Notes: generated by a model not told the origin, from the letters alone. Positions 25,046 through 35,205 are shown, counted from the first letter of the stretch. The stretch: DNA of 64,000 nt from Burkholderia ubonensis (GCF_902833085.1 NZ_CADFEB010000005.1:1-64000), one strand, 5' to 3'. Program-made: numbers and translations.

Positions 25046-26104
25046 ATGGGCATCACCGTCAGTCATCTGCACAAGCGCTTCGGCGATTTTACGGCGCTCG
25101 ACAACGTCTCGCTCGACTTTCCGGCGGGCGAGCTCGTCGCGCTGCTCGGGCCGTCGGGCTGCGGCAAGACCACGCTGCTGCGCGTGATCGCGGGCCTCGA
25201 GCACGCGGACGCGGGGCAGGTCGTGCTGCAGGGCCAGGACGTCGCGTCGGTCGGCGCGCGCGAGCGCCAGGTCGGCTTCGTGTTCCAGCACTACGCGCTG
25301 TTTCGCCACATGACCGTGTTCGAGAACGTCGCGTTCGGGCTGCGCGTGAAGCCGCGCCGCGAGCGGCCGTCGGAGGCCGTGATCCGCGACAAGGTGCACG
25401 AGCTGCTGAAGCTCGTGCAGCTCGACTGGCTCGCGCAGCGCTATCCGTCGGAGCTGTCGGGCGGCCAGCGGCAGCGCATCGCGCTCGCCCGCGCGCTCGC
25501 GGTCGAGCCGAAGGTGCTGCTGCTCGACGAGCCGTTCGGCGCGCTCGACGCGAAAGTGCGCAAGGAGCTGCGCGGCTGGCTGCGCCGCCTGCACGACGAC
25601 CTGCACATCTCGACTATCTTCGTCACGCACGACCAGGAGGAGGCGCTGGAAGTCGCGGATCGCATCGTCGTGCTGAACCACGGCCGCGTCGAGCAGGTCG
25701 GCAGCCCGCAGGACGTCTACGATCATCCGCAGAGCGCCTTCGTCTACGAATTCCTCGGCGCGGCGAACCGGCTGCCCGGCACGGTCGCCGATCGCGGCTT
25801 CGTCGCCGAGGGCGCGGCCGCGCCGATCGCGGTCGACGCCGATTTCGCCGGGCCGGCGCATGCGTACGTGCGCCCGCACGACCTGCAGCTGCGGCCGGCC
25901 GGAGACGGGCAGCACCACGGCATCGCGGTGGACGTGCGCCGCGTCGTGCCGCTCGGCGGCTCGGTGCGCGTCGAGCTGGAGGCGCGCGCGGGCGGCGCGC
26001 TCGAGGCGGAACTCGATCGCGACGCGTGGCAGGCGCTCGCGCTGCAAGTGGGCGACGGCGCGACGGCCGTGCCGCGCGCGGTGCGCGTGTTTCCGGCGCG
26101 CTGA
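25046..26104 (+). CDS. cysA: Sulfate/thiosulfate ABC transporter ATPase CysA
   Basis: A 352-residue ATP-binding subunit: Walker [19 protein letters not shown]-loop [20 protein letters not shown], signature [15 protein letters not shown], Walker [12 protein letters not shown] and switch [14 protein letters not shown], then a C-terminal TOBE-like regulatory domain ([13 protein letters not shown]). It powers sulfate import through CysT/CysW. I chose the ATG at 25046, preceded by AGAGG; the longer frame upstream overlaps cysW. Confidence 0.95.
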   Translation: MGITVSHLHKRFGDFTALDNVSLDFPAGELVALLGPSGCGKTTLLRVIAGLEHADAGQVVLQGQDVASVGARERQVGFVFQHYALFRHMTVFENVAFGLRVKPRRERPSEAVIRDKVHELLKLVQLDWLAQRYPSELSGGQRQRIALARALAVEPKVLLLDEPFGALDAKVRKELRGWLRRLHDDLHISTIFVTHDQEEALEVADRIVVLNHGRVEQVGSPQDVYDHPQSAFVYEFLGAANRLPGTVADRGFVAEGAAAPIAVDADFAGPAHAYVRPHDLQLRPAGDGQHHGIAVDVRRVVPLGGSVRVELEARAGGALEAELDRDAWQALALQVGDGATAVPRAVRVFPAR

Positions 26105-26185
26105 CGCGCGCGTGCAGGGCAGGGGCGGCAACTGTTTCGATTTCGATTCAACGACTAAAGAAAAGACAGCCTAAGAGGCATACCC

Positions 26186-27112
26186 ATGAACTTTCAGCAA
26201 TTGCGTTTCGTGCGCGAGGCCGTGCGCCAGAACATGAACCTGACCGAAGTCGCGAACGTGCTGTACACGTCGCAGTCGGGCGTATCGAAGCAGATCAAGG
26301 ATCTCGAGGACGAGCTGGGCGTCGACATCTTCATCCGGCGCGGCAAGCGGCTGACCGGGCTCACCGAGCCCGGCAAGGCGGTGCACCAGCTGATCGAGCG
26401 GATGCTGCTCGACGCGGAGAACCTGCGCCGCGTCGCGCGCCAGTTCGCCGACCAGGACAGCGGCCACCTGGTGGTCGCGACCACCCACACGCAGGCGCGC
26501 TACGCACTGCCGAAGGTGGTTCGGCAGTTCACCGAAGTGTTTCCGAAGGTGCATCTCGCGCTGCGCCAGGGCAGCCCGCAGCAGATCGCGCAGATGATCC
26601 TGAACGGCGAGGCCGATCTCGGCATCTCGACCGAGGCGCTCGACCGCTATCCGGACATCGTCACGTTCCCGTGCTATTCGTGGCATCACACGGTAGTCGT
26701 GCCGAAGGGCCATCCGCTCGTCGGCCGCGAGAACCTGTCGCTCGACGACGTCGCCGAGTATCCGATCATCACCTACGACCAGGACTTCACCGGCCGCTCG
26801 CATATCGACCAGGCGTTCGCGCAGGCGGGCGCGGTGCCCGACGTCGTGCTGACCGCGATCGACGCGGACGTGATCAAGACCTACGTCGAGCTGGGGATGG
26901 GCATCGGCATCGTCGCGGCGATGGCGTTCGACCCGCAGCGCGACACGGGGCTCGTCGCGCTCGACACGCAGCACCTGTTCGAGGCGAGCACGACGCGGGT
27001 CGGCCTGCGCAAGGGTGCGTTCCTGCGCGCCTATGCATACCGGCTGATCGAGATGTTCGCGCCGCATCTGAGCGAGGCCGAGATCGCCGGGCAACTGCGC
27101 GAAGCGGTCTGA
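26186..27112 (+). CDS. cysB: CysB-type LysR regulator of sulfur assimilation
   Basis: A 308-residue LysR regulator of the CysB/Cbl subgroup. The start MNFQQLRFVREAVRQNMNLT and helix-turn-helix NVLYTSQSGVSKQIKDLEDE are diagnostic. In the ligand domain, ATTHTQARYALPKVVRQFTE and GEADLGISTE match the inducer-binding (N-acetylserine/sulfate) fold. It sits 81 bases after cysA, co-directional. Burkholderia also has the related regulator SsuR; I favour CysB from its position beside the sulfate importer. Confidence 0.9.
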   Translation: MNFQQLRFVREAVRQNMNLTEVANVLYTSQSGVSKQIKDLEDELGVDIFIRRGKRLTGLTEPGKAVHQLIERMLLDAENLRRVARQFADQDSGHLVVATTHTQARYALPKVVRQFTEVFPKVHLALRQGSPQQIAQMILNGEADLGISTEALDRYPDIVTFPCYSWHHTVVVPKGHPLVGRENLSLDDVAEYPIITYDQDFTGRSHIDQAFAQAGAVPDVVLTAIDADVIKTYVELGMGIGIVAAMAFDPQRDTGLVALDTQHLFEASTTRVGLRKGAFLRAYAYRLIEMFAPHLSEAEIAGQLREAV

Positions 27113-27473
27113 CGCGCCGCTTCCGGGACGCCCGCGAGGCGTCCCGTTCCATCGCCGCCGCGATCGCACGCGCAATCGCACGCAATCGGACGTTCATGCG
27201 CCGGCGGCCGGCGCGCTCCGAATAAACCCTTAAATATTGATCAGACGGGTTGCGCGCGGACAAGAAACGGTCCAGCATACCTCTCACTCCGCCGGCAGCC
27301 TGCCGGCGGTTGCGCGTGAACGCATCGCCCGCGCTCCGGCAGTCGGCCCTCTGCCTCGCACCCATTCCGTGGTACCGACAGCTTCGATGGCCATTGCCCG
27401 GCTAGTGCGCCGCAAACGTTTGCTCGCATTAAAACAACAGATGCCCCGCGGGGCCTATCGCCAGGAGATGTGT
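27113..27473. other. Promoter region of the ribose operon
   Basis: About 360 bases between cysB and rbsB. It holds a LacI-type operator (27412-27423) and a ribosome binding site for rbsB. The stretch around 27225-27245 (AAACCCTTAAATATTGATCA) is AT-rich. No gene is seen. Confidence 0.6.
27412..27423. promoter_or_regulatory. LacI-family operator, probably for RbsR
   Basis: GCAAACGTTTGC is a perfect 12-bp palindrome with the central CG typical of LacI/GalR-family sites, 50 bases before rbsB. RbsR is encoded in the same operon. Assignment is by family knowledge and position. Confidence 0.75.
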
Positions 27474-28424
27474 ATGAATGTCCGCTTTCGCCGTCGCTTC
27501 CTGACCGCCGCCGTTGCCGCGGTCGCGCTCGCCGCCGCGCCGTTCGTCCATGCGGAGACGGCCGGCAAGCCGAAAGTCGCGCTCGTGATGAAGTCGCTCG
27601 CCAACGAGTTCTTCCTGACGATGGAAAACGGCGCAAAGGAATACCAGAAGCACAACGCGGCCCAGTTCGATCTCGTCACCAACGGCATCAAGGATGAAAC
27701 CGACACCGCGAGCCAGATCCGCATCGTCGAGCAGATGATCGTGTCGAAGGTCGACGCGATCGTGCTCGCGCCGGCCGATTCGAAAGCGCTGGTGCCGGTC
27801 GTGAAGAAGGCGGTCGACGCCGGCATCGTCGTCGTCAACATCGACAACCGGCTCGACCCGGACGTGCTGAAGGCCAAGCGCCTGAACGTGCCGTTCGTCG
27901 GCCCCGACAACCGCAAGGGCGCGCTCAAGGTCGGCGACCTGCTCGCGAAGAAGCTGAAGGCGGGCGACCAGGTCGGGATCGTCGAGGGCGTGTCGACGAC
28001 GACCAACGCGCAGCAGCGCACGGCCGGCTTCCAGGACGCGATGAAGGCGGGCGGGATGAAGGTCGTGTCGGTGCAGTCGGGCGAATGGGAGATCGACAAG
28101 GGCAACGCGGTCGCATCCGCGATGCTCAACGAGTATCCGAACCTGAAAGCGCTGCTGTGCGGCAACGACAACATGGCGATCGGCGCGGTGTCGGCCGTGC
28201 GCGCGGCCGGCAAGCAGGGCAAGGTCTACGTGGTCGGCTACGACAACATCAACGCGATCAAGCCGATGCTGAAGGACGGCCGCGTGCTCGCGACCGCCGA
28301 CCAGTATGCGGCGAAGCAGGCGGTGTTCGGCATCGACACGGCGCTCAAGGCGATCGCCGAGCATCGCAAGCAGGCCGACATGTCCGGCGTGGTCGAGACC
28401 CCGGTGGATCTCGTGACGAAGTGA
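27474..28424 (+). CDS. rbsB: Ribose ABC transporter, periplasmic binding protein
   Basis: A 316-residue periplasmic sugar-binding protein. A signal peptide (RRRFLTAAVAAVALAAAPFVHA) is followed by KPKVALVMKSLANEFFLTME and family landmarks AIVLAPADSKALVPVVKKAV, VNIDNRLD and LLCGNDNMAIGAVSAV. The preference for ribose is inferred from the adjoining rbsR and ribokinase genes. AGGAG lies 6 bases before the ATG at 27474. First gene of the operon; a stable hairpin follows before rbsA. Confidence 0.9.
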   Translation: MNVRFRRRFLTAAVAAVALAAAPFVHAETAGKPKVALVMKSLANEFFLTMENGAKEYQKHNAAQFDLVTNGIKDETDTASQIRIVEQMIVSKVDAIVLAPADSKALVPVVKKAVDAGIVVVNIDNRLDPDVLKAKRLNVPFVGPDNRKGALKVGDLLAKKLKAGDQVGIVEGVSTTTNAQQRTAGFQDAMKAGGMKVVSVQSGEWEIDKGNAVASAMLNEYPNLKALLCGNDNMAIGAVSAVRAAGKQGKVYVVGYDNINAIKPMLKDGRVLATADQYAAKQAVFGIDTALKAIAEHRKQADMSGVVETPVDLVTK

Positions 28425-28437
28425 CGCCGCCCGGATC

Positions 28438-28474
28438 ACGGCCGCCGCCCTCAAGAATCCGGGGCGACGGCCGT
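28438..28474 (+). other. Intercistronic hairpin between rbsB and rbsA
   Basis: ACGGCCG pairs with CGGCCGT, extended inside by CCGCCC with GGGGCG. Hairpins here often stabilise the binding-protein message so that more RbsB than RbsA is made. There is no T run. Confidence 0.5.
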
Positions 28475-28568
28475 TATCCGGTGTGAGCGCGATCACGGCC
28501 ACTGCGTGCCACTTGTGAGCGTCAATCCCGCGCGCCGTCCGCTGCGCGCGGCCGCAACCAGGATCGCG

Positions 28569-30173
28569 ATGGAATCGACCTTCCAACCCTCCCGTTCTGC
28601 CATCCCCGTGCTGGCCGTCTCCGGCATCGGCAAGACCTATGCCGAGCCGGTGCTCGCGGACGTCTCGCTGACGCTCGCGTCCGGCGAGGCGCTGGCGCTC
28701 ACGGGCGAGAACGGCGCCGGCAAGAGCACGCTGTCGAAGATCATCGGCGGGCTCGTCGCGCCGACGGCCGGCACGCTGCAGCTCGACGCTCGCGCGTATG
28801 CGCCCGCGAGTCGCAAGGACGCCGAAGCACTCGGCGTGCGGATGGTGATGCAGGAGCTGAACCTGCTGCCGACGCTGTCGGTCGCCGAAAACCTGTTCCT
28901 GAACCGGCTGCCGCGCCGCTTCGGCATCATCGACCGCCGGCGCCTGCGCGACGACGCGCGCGCCGCGATGGCGCAGGTCGGGCTCGACGACGTCGATCCG
29001 GACACGCCCGTCGGTGCGCTCGGCATCGGCCACCAGCAGATGGTCGAGATCGCGCGCAACCTGATCGGCGACTGCCGCGTGCTGATCCTCGACGAGCCGA
29101 CCGCGATGCTGACCGCGCGCGAGGTCGAGCTGCTGTTCGAGCAGATCGACCGGCTCAAGGCGCGCGGCGTCGCGATCGTCTACATCTCGCACAGGCTCGA
29201 GGAGCTCGCACGGGTTGCCGAGCGGGTCGCGGTGCTGCGCGACGGACGGCTCGTGCATCACGGCGACATGGCCGCGACGACGACCGAGCGCCTCGTCACG
29301 CTGATGGTCGGGCGCGAGGTCGGCGAGCACATCGATTTCGGCGCACGCAGCTTCGGCGCGCCGCGGCTCGTCGTGTCGGGCATGACGCGCATGCCGGCCG
29401 TGCAGGACGTGTCGCTCGAAGTGCGCGCGGGCGAGATCTTCGGCATCTCGGGGCTGATCGGCGCGGGGCGCACGGAGCTGCTGCGGCTGATCTACGGCGC
29501 CGACACGCCGGACTCGGGCATGATCGCTGTCGGCCAGCCGCCCAAGCCGGCCGAAATCCGTTCGCCGGTCGACGCGGTGCGGCACGGCATCGCGCTGATC
29601 ACCGAGGACCGCAAGGGCGAGGGCCTGCTGCTGTCGCAATCGGTCACGGCGAACGTGTCGCTCGGCCAGCTCGACCGGCTCGCGCGCGCGGGCGTCGTCG
29701 ACGCGACGCGCGAGACGGCGCTCGCCGAGCGCCAGATCGACGCGCTGCGCATCCGCACGCACGGCGCGTCGCAGCCGGTCGGCGAACTGTCGGGCGGCAA
29801 CCAGCAGAAGGTCGTGATCGGCCGCTGGCTCGCGCGCGACATGGGCGTGCTGCTGTTCGACGAGCCGACGCGCGGCATCGACGTCGGCGCCAAATTCGAG
29901 ATCTACACGCTGATGGGCGCGCTCGCGCGGGAAGGGCGCGCGCTCGTCGTCGTGTCGAGCGACCTGCGCGAGCTGATGCTCATCTGCGACCGGATCGGCG
30001 TGATGTCGGCCGGCCGCATGACCGCCGTGTTCGAGCGCGGCAACTGGACCCAGGATGCGCTGCTGGCCGCGGCGTTCGCCGGCTTCGGCCGCGACGAGGC
30101 CGCGCGCCATCCGGCAGCCGGAGCGGCGCAGGACGCCGCGTCCGGCGCTTCGACGACAGGACCTTCGCAATGA
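28569..30173 (+). CDS. rbsA: Ribose ABC transporter ATPase (two nucleotide-binding domains)
   Basis: A 534-residue tandem ATPase typical of sugar importers. Domain 1 has Walker A GENGAGKSTLSKIIGG and Walker B VLILDEPTAML. Domain 2 has the degenerate GLIGAGRTELLRLIYG, the signature LSGGNQQKVVIGRWLARD and LLFDEPTRGIDVGAKFEIY. The ATG at 28569 is chosen (AGGA upstream). It overlaps the rbsC start by ATGA (30170-30173). It energises the RbsC permease. Confidence 0.93.
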   Translation: MESTFQPSRSAIPVLAVSGIGKTYAEPVLADVSLTLASGEALALTGENGAGKSTLSKIIGGLVAPTAGTLQLDARAYAPASRKDAEALGVRMVMQELNLLPTLSVAENLFLNRLPRRFGIIDRRRLRDDARAAMAQVGLDDVDPDTPVGALGIGHQQMVEIARNLIGDCRVLILDEPTAMLTAREVELLFEQIDRLKARGVAIVYISHRLEELARVAERVAVLRDGRLVHHGDMAATTTERLVTLMVGREVGEHIDFGARSFGAPRLVVSGMTRMPAVQDVSLEVRAGEIFGISGLIGAGRTELLRLIYGADTPDSGMIAVGQPPKPAEIRSPVDAVRHGIALITEDRKGEGLLLSQSVTANVSLGQLDRLARAGVVDATRETALAERQIDALRIRTHGASQPVGELSGGNQQKVVIGRWLARDMGVLLFDEPTRGIDVGAKFEIYTLMGALAREGRALVVVSSDLRELMLICDRIGVMSAGRMTAVFERGNWTQDALLAAAFAGFGRDEAARHPAAGAAQDAASGASTTGPSQ

Positions 30174-31189
30174 CCCAGCCCCCCGTTACCCCGACCGACG
30201 CCAACCCGCCGCAGCCCGTCACGGAGCGCCGCGCGCGCACGCTGTCCGGCACGCGGCTCGGCATCTCGAACTACCTCGGGCTCGCCGGCGCGCTCGCCGC
30301 GATGATCGCGTTGTTCTCGGCGCTGAGCTCGCATTTCCTGACCTACGACACGTTCAGCACGATCGCGAACCAGATACCCGATCTCGTCGTGATGTCGGTC
30401 GGCATGACCTTCGTGCTGATCATTGCCGGGATCGACCTGTCGGTCGGCTCGGTGCTCGCGCTCGCCGCGTCGGTGGTCAGCGTCGCCGCGCTCAAGTGGC
30501 AGTGGGGGCCGCTGCCCGCCGCGCTGATCGGCATCGCGGCCGCGACCGCGACGGGCGCGCTGACGGGCGCGGTCACGGTCGGCTGGCGGATTCCGTCGTT
30601 CATCGTGTCGCTCGGCGTGCTCGAGGCCGCGCGCGGGCTCGCGTACCAGCTGACGAATTCGCGCACCGCCTACATCGGCGACGCGTTCGACTTCCTGTCG
30701 AACCCGCTCGCGCTCGGCATTTCGCCGGCGTTCCTGATTGCGGTCGCGGTGATGATCGTCGCGCAGTTCGTGCTGACGCGCACCGTGTTCGGCCGCTATC
30801 TCGTCGGCATCGGCACGAACGAGGAGGCGGTCCGGCTTGCCGGGGTAAACCCTCGGCCGTATAAAATCCTCGTATTCGCGCTGATGGGCGCGCTTGCCGG
30901 GCTCGCGTCGCTGTTCCAGATCTCGCGGCTCGAAGCGGCGGATCCGAACGCGGGCAGCGGGCTCGAGCTGCAGGTGATCGCGGCCGTCGTGATCGGCGGC
31001 ACGAGCCTGATGGGCGGGCGCGGCTCGGTGATCAGCACGTTCTTCGGCGTATTGATCATCTCCGTGCTGGCCGCCGGGCTCGCGCAGATCGGCGCGAACG
31101 AGCCGACGAAGCGGATCATCACCGGGGCGGTGATCGTGGTGGCTGTCGTGCTCGACACTTACCGCAGCCGGCGCGCGCGCGCCCGGTAG
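30170..31189 (+). CDS. rbsC: Ribose ABC transporter permease
   Basis: A 339-residue inner-membrane permease of the BPD_transp_2 family with about 8-10 helices. Landmarks are VGMTFVLIIAGIDLSVGSVL and the cytoplasmic loop GRYLVGIGTNEEAVRLAGVN, then VIGGTSLMGGRGSVISTFFG. It forms the ribose channel with RbsA and RbsB. The start overlaps the rbsA stop. Confidence 0.94.
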   Translation: MTQPPVTPTDANPPQPVTERRARTLSGTRLGISNYLGLAGALAAMIALFSALSSHFLTYDTFSTIANQIPDLVVMSVGMTFVLIIAGIDLSVGSVLALAASVVSVAALKWQWGPLPAALIGIAAATATGALTGAVTVGWRIPSFIVSLGVLEAARGLAYQLTNSRTAYIGDAFDFLSNPLALGISPAFLIAVAVMIVAQFVLTRTVFGRYLVGIGTNEEAVRLAGVNPRPYKILVFALMGALAGLASLFQISRLEAADPNAGSGLELQVIAAVVIGGTSLMGGRGSVISTFFGVLIISVLAAGLAQIGANEPTKRIITGAVIVVAVVLDTYRSRRARAR

Positions 31190-31239
31190 GAACCGCGCAC
31201 GGCAAGAACAACAGAGAACGGACCAGAGAGAAACGGGAA

Positions 31240-32271
31240 ATGGCGACGATCAAGGATGTAGCGGCCATGGCGGGCGTATCGTTTACGACCGTGTCGCACG
31301 TGGTGAACAATTCGCGGCCGGTGTCCGCGGACGTGCGCGCGAAAGTCGAAGGGGCGATCCGCGAGCTGAATTACGTGCCGTCGGCGGTCGCGCGCTCGCT
31401 GAAGGCGCGCGCGACGGCGACCATCGGGCTCGTCGTGCCGAACAGCACGAATCCGTATTTTGCCGAGCTCGCGCGCGGCATCGAGGACCAGTGCGCCGCC
31501 AATGGCTACTGCGTGTTCTTCTGCAACTCGGACGACGATCCGGTCAAGCAGCGCAACTACCTGCGCGTGCTGCAGGAAAAGCGCATCGACGGGCTGATCG
31601 TCGCATCGGCCGGCGAGGACACGGTGCTCGCGCAGACGCTCGCCGACGCGCATGCGCCGCTCGTGGTCGTCGACCGCAACATCGAGGGGCTTGCCGCCGA
31701 TCTCGTGCAGATCGACCACGAACGCGGCGCGTATCTGGCGACCCGCCACCTGCTGGAGCTGGGGCACGCGAAGATCGGCTGCATCACCGGTCCGACGGAC
31801 ACGGCCGTCAGCGCGATGCGCGTGCACGGCTTCATCCGCGCGATGGCCGAGCGCAGCATCGACATCGTGCCGGGCGCGATCGCGGAAAGCGACTTCTCGT
31901 GCCTCGGCGGCTACCACGCGGCGTCGCGGCTGTTCGAATCGGTGCGGCCGAGCGCGATCTTCGCGGGCAACGACCTGATGGGCGTCGGCGCGCTGCGCGC
32001 GGCGGCCGAGCGCGGGCTGCGCGTGCCGGCCGACTGCTCGATCATCGGCTTCGACGACATCGAATTCTCCCGCTACACGTATCCGGCCTTGTCGACGGTC
32101 GGCCAGTCGGTGCGCGCGCTCGGCGAAATGGCCGCGCAAACGCTGATCGAGCGGATCGGCGGCGGGGCGAGCGCCGCGCCGAGCCGGCGGCGCGTCGTGT
32201 CGCCGCGCCTCGTGCTGCGCGAATCGACCGCCATCTACCGCGAACCGGCGCAGGCCGGCAACCGCGCATGA
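31240..32271 (+). CDS. rbsR: LacI-family repressor of the ribose operon
   Basis: A 343-residue LacI/GalR regulator: helix-turn-helix MATIKDVAAMAGVSFTTVSH, hinge helix VPSAVARSLKARAT, then a periplasmic-binding-like core (GLVVPNSTNPYFAELARGIE, ending SIIGFDDIEFSRYTYPAL). It should repress the operon until ribose binds, acting at GCAAACGTTTGC upstream of rbsB. It lies inside the operon it controls and overlaps rbsK by ATGA. Confidence 0.92.
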   Translation: MATIKDVAAMAGVSFTTVSHVVNNSRPVSADVRAKVEGAIRELNYVPSAVARSLKARATATIGLVVPNSTNPYFAELARGIEDQCAANGYCVFFCNSDDDPVKQRNYLRVLQEKRIDGLIVASAGEDTVLAQTLADAHAPLVVVDRNIEGLAADLVQIDHERGAYLATRHLLELGHAKIGCITGPTDTAVSAMRVHGFIRAMAERSIDIVPGAIAESDFSCLGGYHAASRLFESVRPSAIFAGNDLMGVGALRAAAERGLRVPADCSIIGFDDIEFSRYTYPALSTVGQSVRALGEMAAQTLIERIGGGASAAPSRRRVVSPRLVLRESTAIYREPAQAGNRA

Positions 32272-33209
32272 CGGCGCGCGTCACATCCGGCGCGCCGCAA
32301 GCAGGGCGCGTGACGGTCATCGGCAGCCTCAACATGGACCTCGTCGTGCGCGCGCCGCGGCTGCCGCTGCCCGGCGAAACGCTCGCCGGCCACGCGTTCG
32401 CGCAGGCCGCGGGCGGCAAGGGCGGCAACCAGGCGGTCGCTGCAGCGCGGCTCGGCGCGCAGGTCGCGATGATCGGCTGCGTGGGCGCGGATGCGCACGG
32501 CGCAGCGCTGCGCGCCGGTCTCGAAGCCGAGGGGATCGACTGCACGGGGCTCGCGACGAGCACGACGGCGTCGACCGGGGTCGCGCTGATCGTCGTCGAC
32601 GACGCGAGCCAGAACGCGATCGTGATCGTCGCCGGCGGCAACGGCGAGGTGACGCCGGACACGATTGCACACCATAGCGCAGCAATCGCCGCGGCCGACG
32701 TGCTGATCTGCCAGCTCGAGACGCCGGTGGACGCGGTCTTCGCGGCGCTGTCCGCCGGGCGCAGGCTCGGCCGGACGGTCGTGCTCAACCCGGCGCCCGC
32801 GATCGCGCCGCTGCCGGCCGGCTGGCTGCCGCTCGTCGATTACCTGATTCCGAACGAGGTCGAGGCGGCCGCGCTGACGGGCCTGCCGATCCGCGACCCG
32901 GCCGACGCCGAAGCCGCCGCGCGCGTGCTGCAGGCGGGCGGCGCGCGCAACGTGCTGGTCACGCTCGGCGCGCGCGGCGTGCTGGCGCTGACGGCCGACG
33001 GCGTGGCGCGCCACTACCCGGCATCCGCGGTGCAGGCGGTCGACACGACCGCCGCCGGCGACACCTTCATCGGCGGCTTCGCCGCGCGGCTCGCGGCCGG
33101 CGCGGACGTCGACGCCGCGATCCGCTTCGCGCAACGCGCGGCGGCAATCTCCGTGACGCGCGCAGGCGCGCAGCCGTCGATCCCGACGCTGGCCGAACTT
33201 ACCGATTGA
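32268..33209 (+). CDS. rbsK: Ribokinase
   Basis: A 313-residue PfkB-family sugar kinase. N-terminal GSLNMDLVVRAPRLPLPGET and GGKGGNQAVAAARLGAQVAM are the ribokinase signature, and the C-terminal AVDTTAAGDTFIGGFAARLA carries the catalytic Asp and anion hole. It phosphorylates ribose to ribose 5-phosphate in the cytoplasm. Translation is coupled to rbsR (ATGA overlap). A terminator at 33215-33240 ends the operon. Confidence 0.94.
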   Translation: MTARVTSGAPQAGRVTVIGSLNMDLVVRAPRLPLPGETLAGHAFAQAAGGKGGNQAVAAARLGAQVAMIGCVGADAHGAALRAGLEAEGIDCTGLATSTTASTGVALIVVDDASQNAIVIVAGGNGEVTPDTIAHHSAAIAAADVLICQLETPVDAVFAALSAGRRLGRTVVLNPAPAIAPLPAGWLPLVDYLIPNEVEAAALTGLPIRDPADAEAAARVLQAGGARNVLVTLGARGVLALTADGVARHYPASAVQAVDTTAAGDTFIGGFAARLAAGADVDAAIRFAQRAAAISVTRAGAQPSIPTLAELTD

Positions 33210-33214
33210 CCGCT

Positions 33215-33240
33215 CGGCCCCGATGATTTCGGGCCGTTTT
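33215..33240 (+). terminator. Rho-independent terminator of the ribose operon
   Basis: CGGCCC pairs with GGGCCG around a 10-base loop and is followed by TTTT. It starts 6 bases after the rbsK stop. Confidence 0.75.
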
Positions 33241-33403
33241 CGTGTAATTGTTGCCTGATTCGAAATTGACTGACGAATTGTTGGGAAAATTTCAGTAAAT
33301 ACCATCAAGTCGTGCGAATTGTTGTCGTAATTGCATCGAGGGAAGTCCATGCTTCCGGGCGATGGGCGTGACCCGTCAACGACGACGCAAGACAGGAAAA
33401 ATG

Positions 33404-35152
33404 ATGGTGTTCAAAGACCTGACGATCCGCGCGCGCATCGGCTTCACGATCGCGTTTCTGGCCGGGCTGCTGTGCCTGATCGGTGTGCTGGGGTTGTTCG
33501 GCATGGCGCGCGCGAACGACTCGAACCACGAGATCTTCACGAACCAGATGCCGAGCGCGGTCAACTTGGGGCTCGCCGAGATGTACGCCGCGCGCGAACG
33601 CCTTGCGCTCGATCGCGCCGCGCTGCTGGCCGGTACGCCGGAAGCGGCGGCGGCGGTCGAACGCAGCCGCGCGATGCGCGCGCAGTCCGATGCGTGGTGG
33701 CAGAAATACCTCGCGCTGCCGCGCGACAGCGAAGAGGACAAGCTCGCGCAGGACGTCGCCGCGAAGCGCCAGGCATTGCAGCGCGAGTGCGACGGCTTCG
33801 CGGGCGTCGTGGCGGCGAACGAGCATGACCGGATCGCCGACGGCGCGAAGCAGCTTCAGGTGCGCTACAACGATCTCACGGTATCGGGCGAGGCGCTGCG
33901 CAATTTCCAGTTCACTGCCGGGCAGGCCGCGTTCGAGCGGGCCGAGTCGACCTACACGACGCTGCGGATCGTGTCGATCGTCGCGCTCGTGGCCGGGCTC
34001 GTCGCCGCGCTGGTGTCGTACCTGACGCTGAGCCGCGCGATCGGCCGCCCGCTCGCCGACGCGCTCGCGCACTTCGACGCGATCGCCGCGGGCGATCTGC
34101 GGCGCCGCGTCGTCGTGACGCGCCGCGATGAAATGGGCCAGTTGCTGGAGGGCCTCGGCAAGATGCAGGTGGGGCTCGTCGAAACCGTCAGCACGGTGCG
34201 GGGCGGCAGCGAATCGATCGCGACGGCGGCCAAGCAGATCGCGGCCGGCAACATCGACCTGTCGTCGCGCACCGAGGAACAGGCGTCGGCGCTGCAGGAA
34301 ACCGCGTCGAGCATGGAGCAGCTGACCGGCACCGTGAAACAGAACGCGGACAATGCGCGCCAGGCGAGCGCACTGGCCGCGAATGCGTCGGAAATCGCGA
34401 ACAAGGGCAACGTCGTCGTCGGGCAGGTGGTCGGCACGATGGGCGAGATCAACCAGAGTTCTGCAAAGATCGCGGACATCATCGCGATCATCGAAGGGAT
34501 CGCGTTCCAGACCAACATTCTTGCGCTGAATGCCGCCGTCGAGGCCGCGCGGGCCGGCGAGGAAGGCCGCGGCTTCGCAGTGGTCGCGGGCGAGGTGCGC
34601 AGCCTCGCGCAGCGCTCGTCGGGGGCCGCCAAGGAGATCAAGACGCTGATCGACGCGTCGGTCGAGCGCATCCGTTCCGGCTCGGCGCTCGTCGACGAAG
34701 CCGGGCGCACGATGACGGAAGTGATCGGCGCGGTGCAGCGCGTGACCGACATCATGGGCGAGATCGCAGCCGCGTCGGAGGAGCAGAGCGGCGGCATCGA
34801 CCAGGTCGCGCGCGCGGTCACGCAGATGGACGAGGTGACGCAGCAGAACGCGGCGCTCGTTGAGGAAGCGGCCGCCGCCGCGCAATCGCTCGACGAGCAG
34901 GCCGCGCGGCTGCGCGAGACGGTCGCGGTGTTCCAGCTCAACGACGGCGCCGCACAGCGGCGCGCAGCCGAGCCGGCCGCCGCGCGTCGCGTGACGCCGG
35001 CGCCTGCGCCGGCAGTGCGCGACAGCCACGACGCACCCGCGCCGCGCGCGACCGTCGCGCCGCCGGCTCGCCGTGCGGCTCCCGCGCCGTCGCCTGCCGC
35101 ACCGGCGCCTGCGCCGGTCGCTGCCGGCAACGACGACTGGGAGACCTTCTGA
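33404..35152 (+). CDS. Methyl-accepting chemotaxis protein, Tsr/Tar type
   Basis: A 582-residue chemoreceptor. An N-terminal helix (IGFTIAFLAGLLCLIGVLGL) precedes a periplasmic four-helix sensor of about 150 residues, then a second helix (VSIVALVAGLVAALVSYLTL), a HAMP domain (RPLADALAHFDAIAAGDL) and the signalling hairpin with the conserved tip (IEGIAFQTNILALNAAVEAA). The C-terminus is a Pro/Ala-rich linker ending in WETF, like the CheR/CheB-docking pentapeptide of high-abundance receptors. The ligand is unknown. It follows the ribose operon, but a link to ribose taxis is only a guess. ATG 33404 has AGGAA 6 bases upstream. Confidence 0.92.
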   Translation: MVFKDLTIRARIGFTIAFLAGLLCLIGVLGLFGMARANDSNHEIFTNQMPSAVNLGLAEMYAARERLALDRAALLAGTPEAAAAVERSRAMRAQSDAWWQKYLALPRDSEEDKLAQDVAAKRQALQRECDGFAGVVAANEHDRIADGAKQLQVRYNDLTVSGEALRNFQFTAGQAAFERAESTYTTLRIVSIVALVAGLVAALVSYLTLSRAIGRPLADALAHFDAIAAGDLRRRVVVTRRDEMGQLLEGLGKMQVGLVETVSTVRGGSESIATAAKQIAAGNIDLSSRTEEQASALQETASSMEQLTGTVKQNADNARQASALAANASEIANKGNVVVGQVVGTMGEINQSSAKIADIIAIIEGIAFQTNILALNAAVEAARAGEEGRGFAVVAGEVRSLAQRSSGAAKEIKTLIDASVERIRSGSALVDEAGRTMTEVIGAVQRVTDIMGEIAAASEEQSGGIDQVARAVTQMDEVTQQNAALVEEAAAAAQSLDEQAARLRETVAVFQLNDGAAQRRAAEPAAARRVTPAPAPAVRDSHDAPAPRATVAPPARRAAPAPSPAAPAPAPVAAGNDDWETF

Positions 35153-35205
35153 TTCCAGGGAATGCTGCATGCGTCGCGCATCTATCCCCATTTGCGTGAT
35201 TCCGA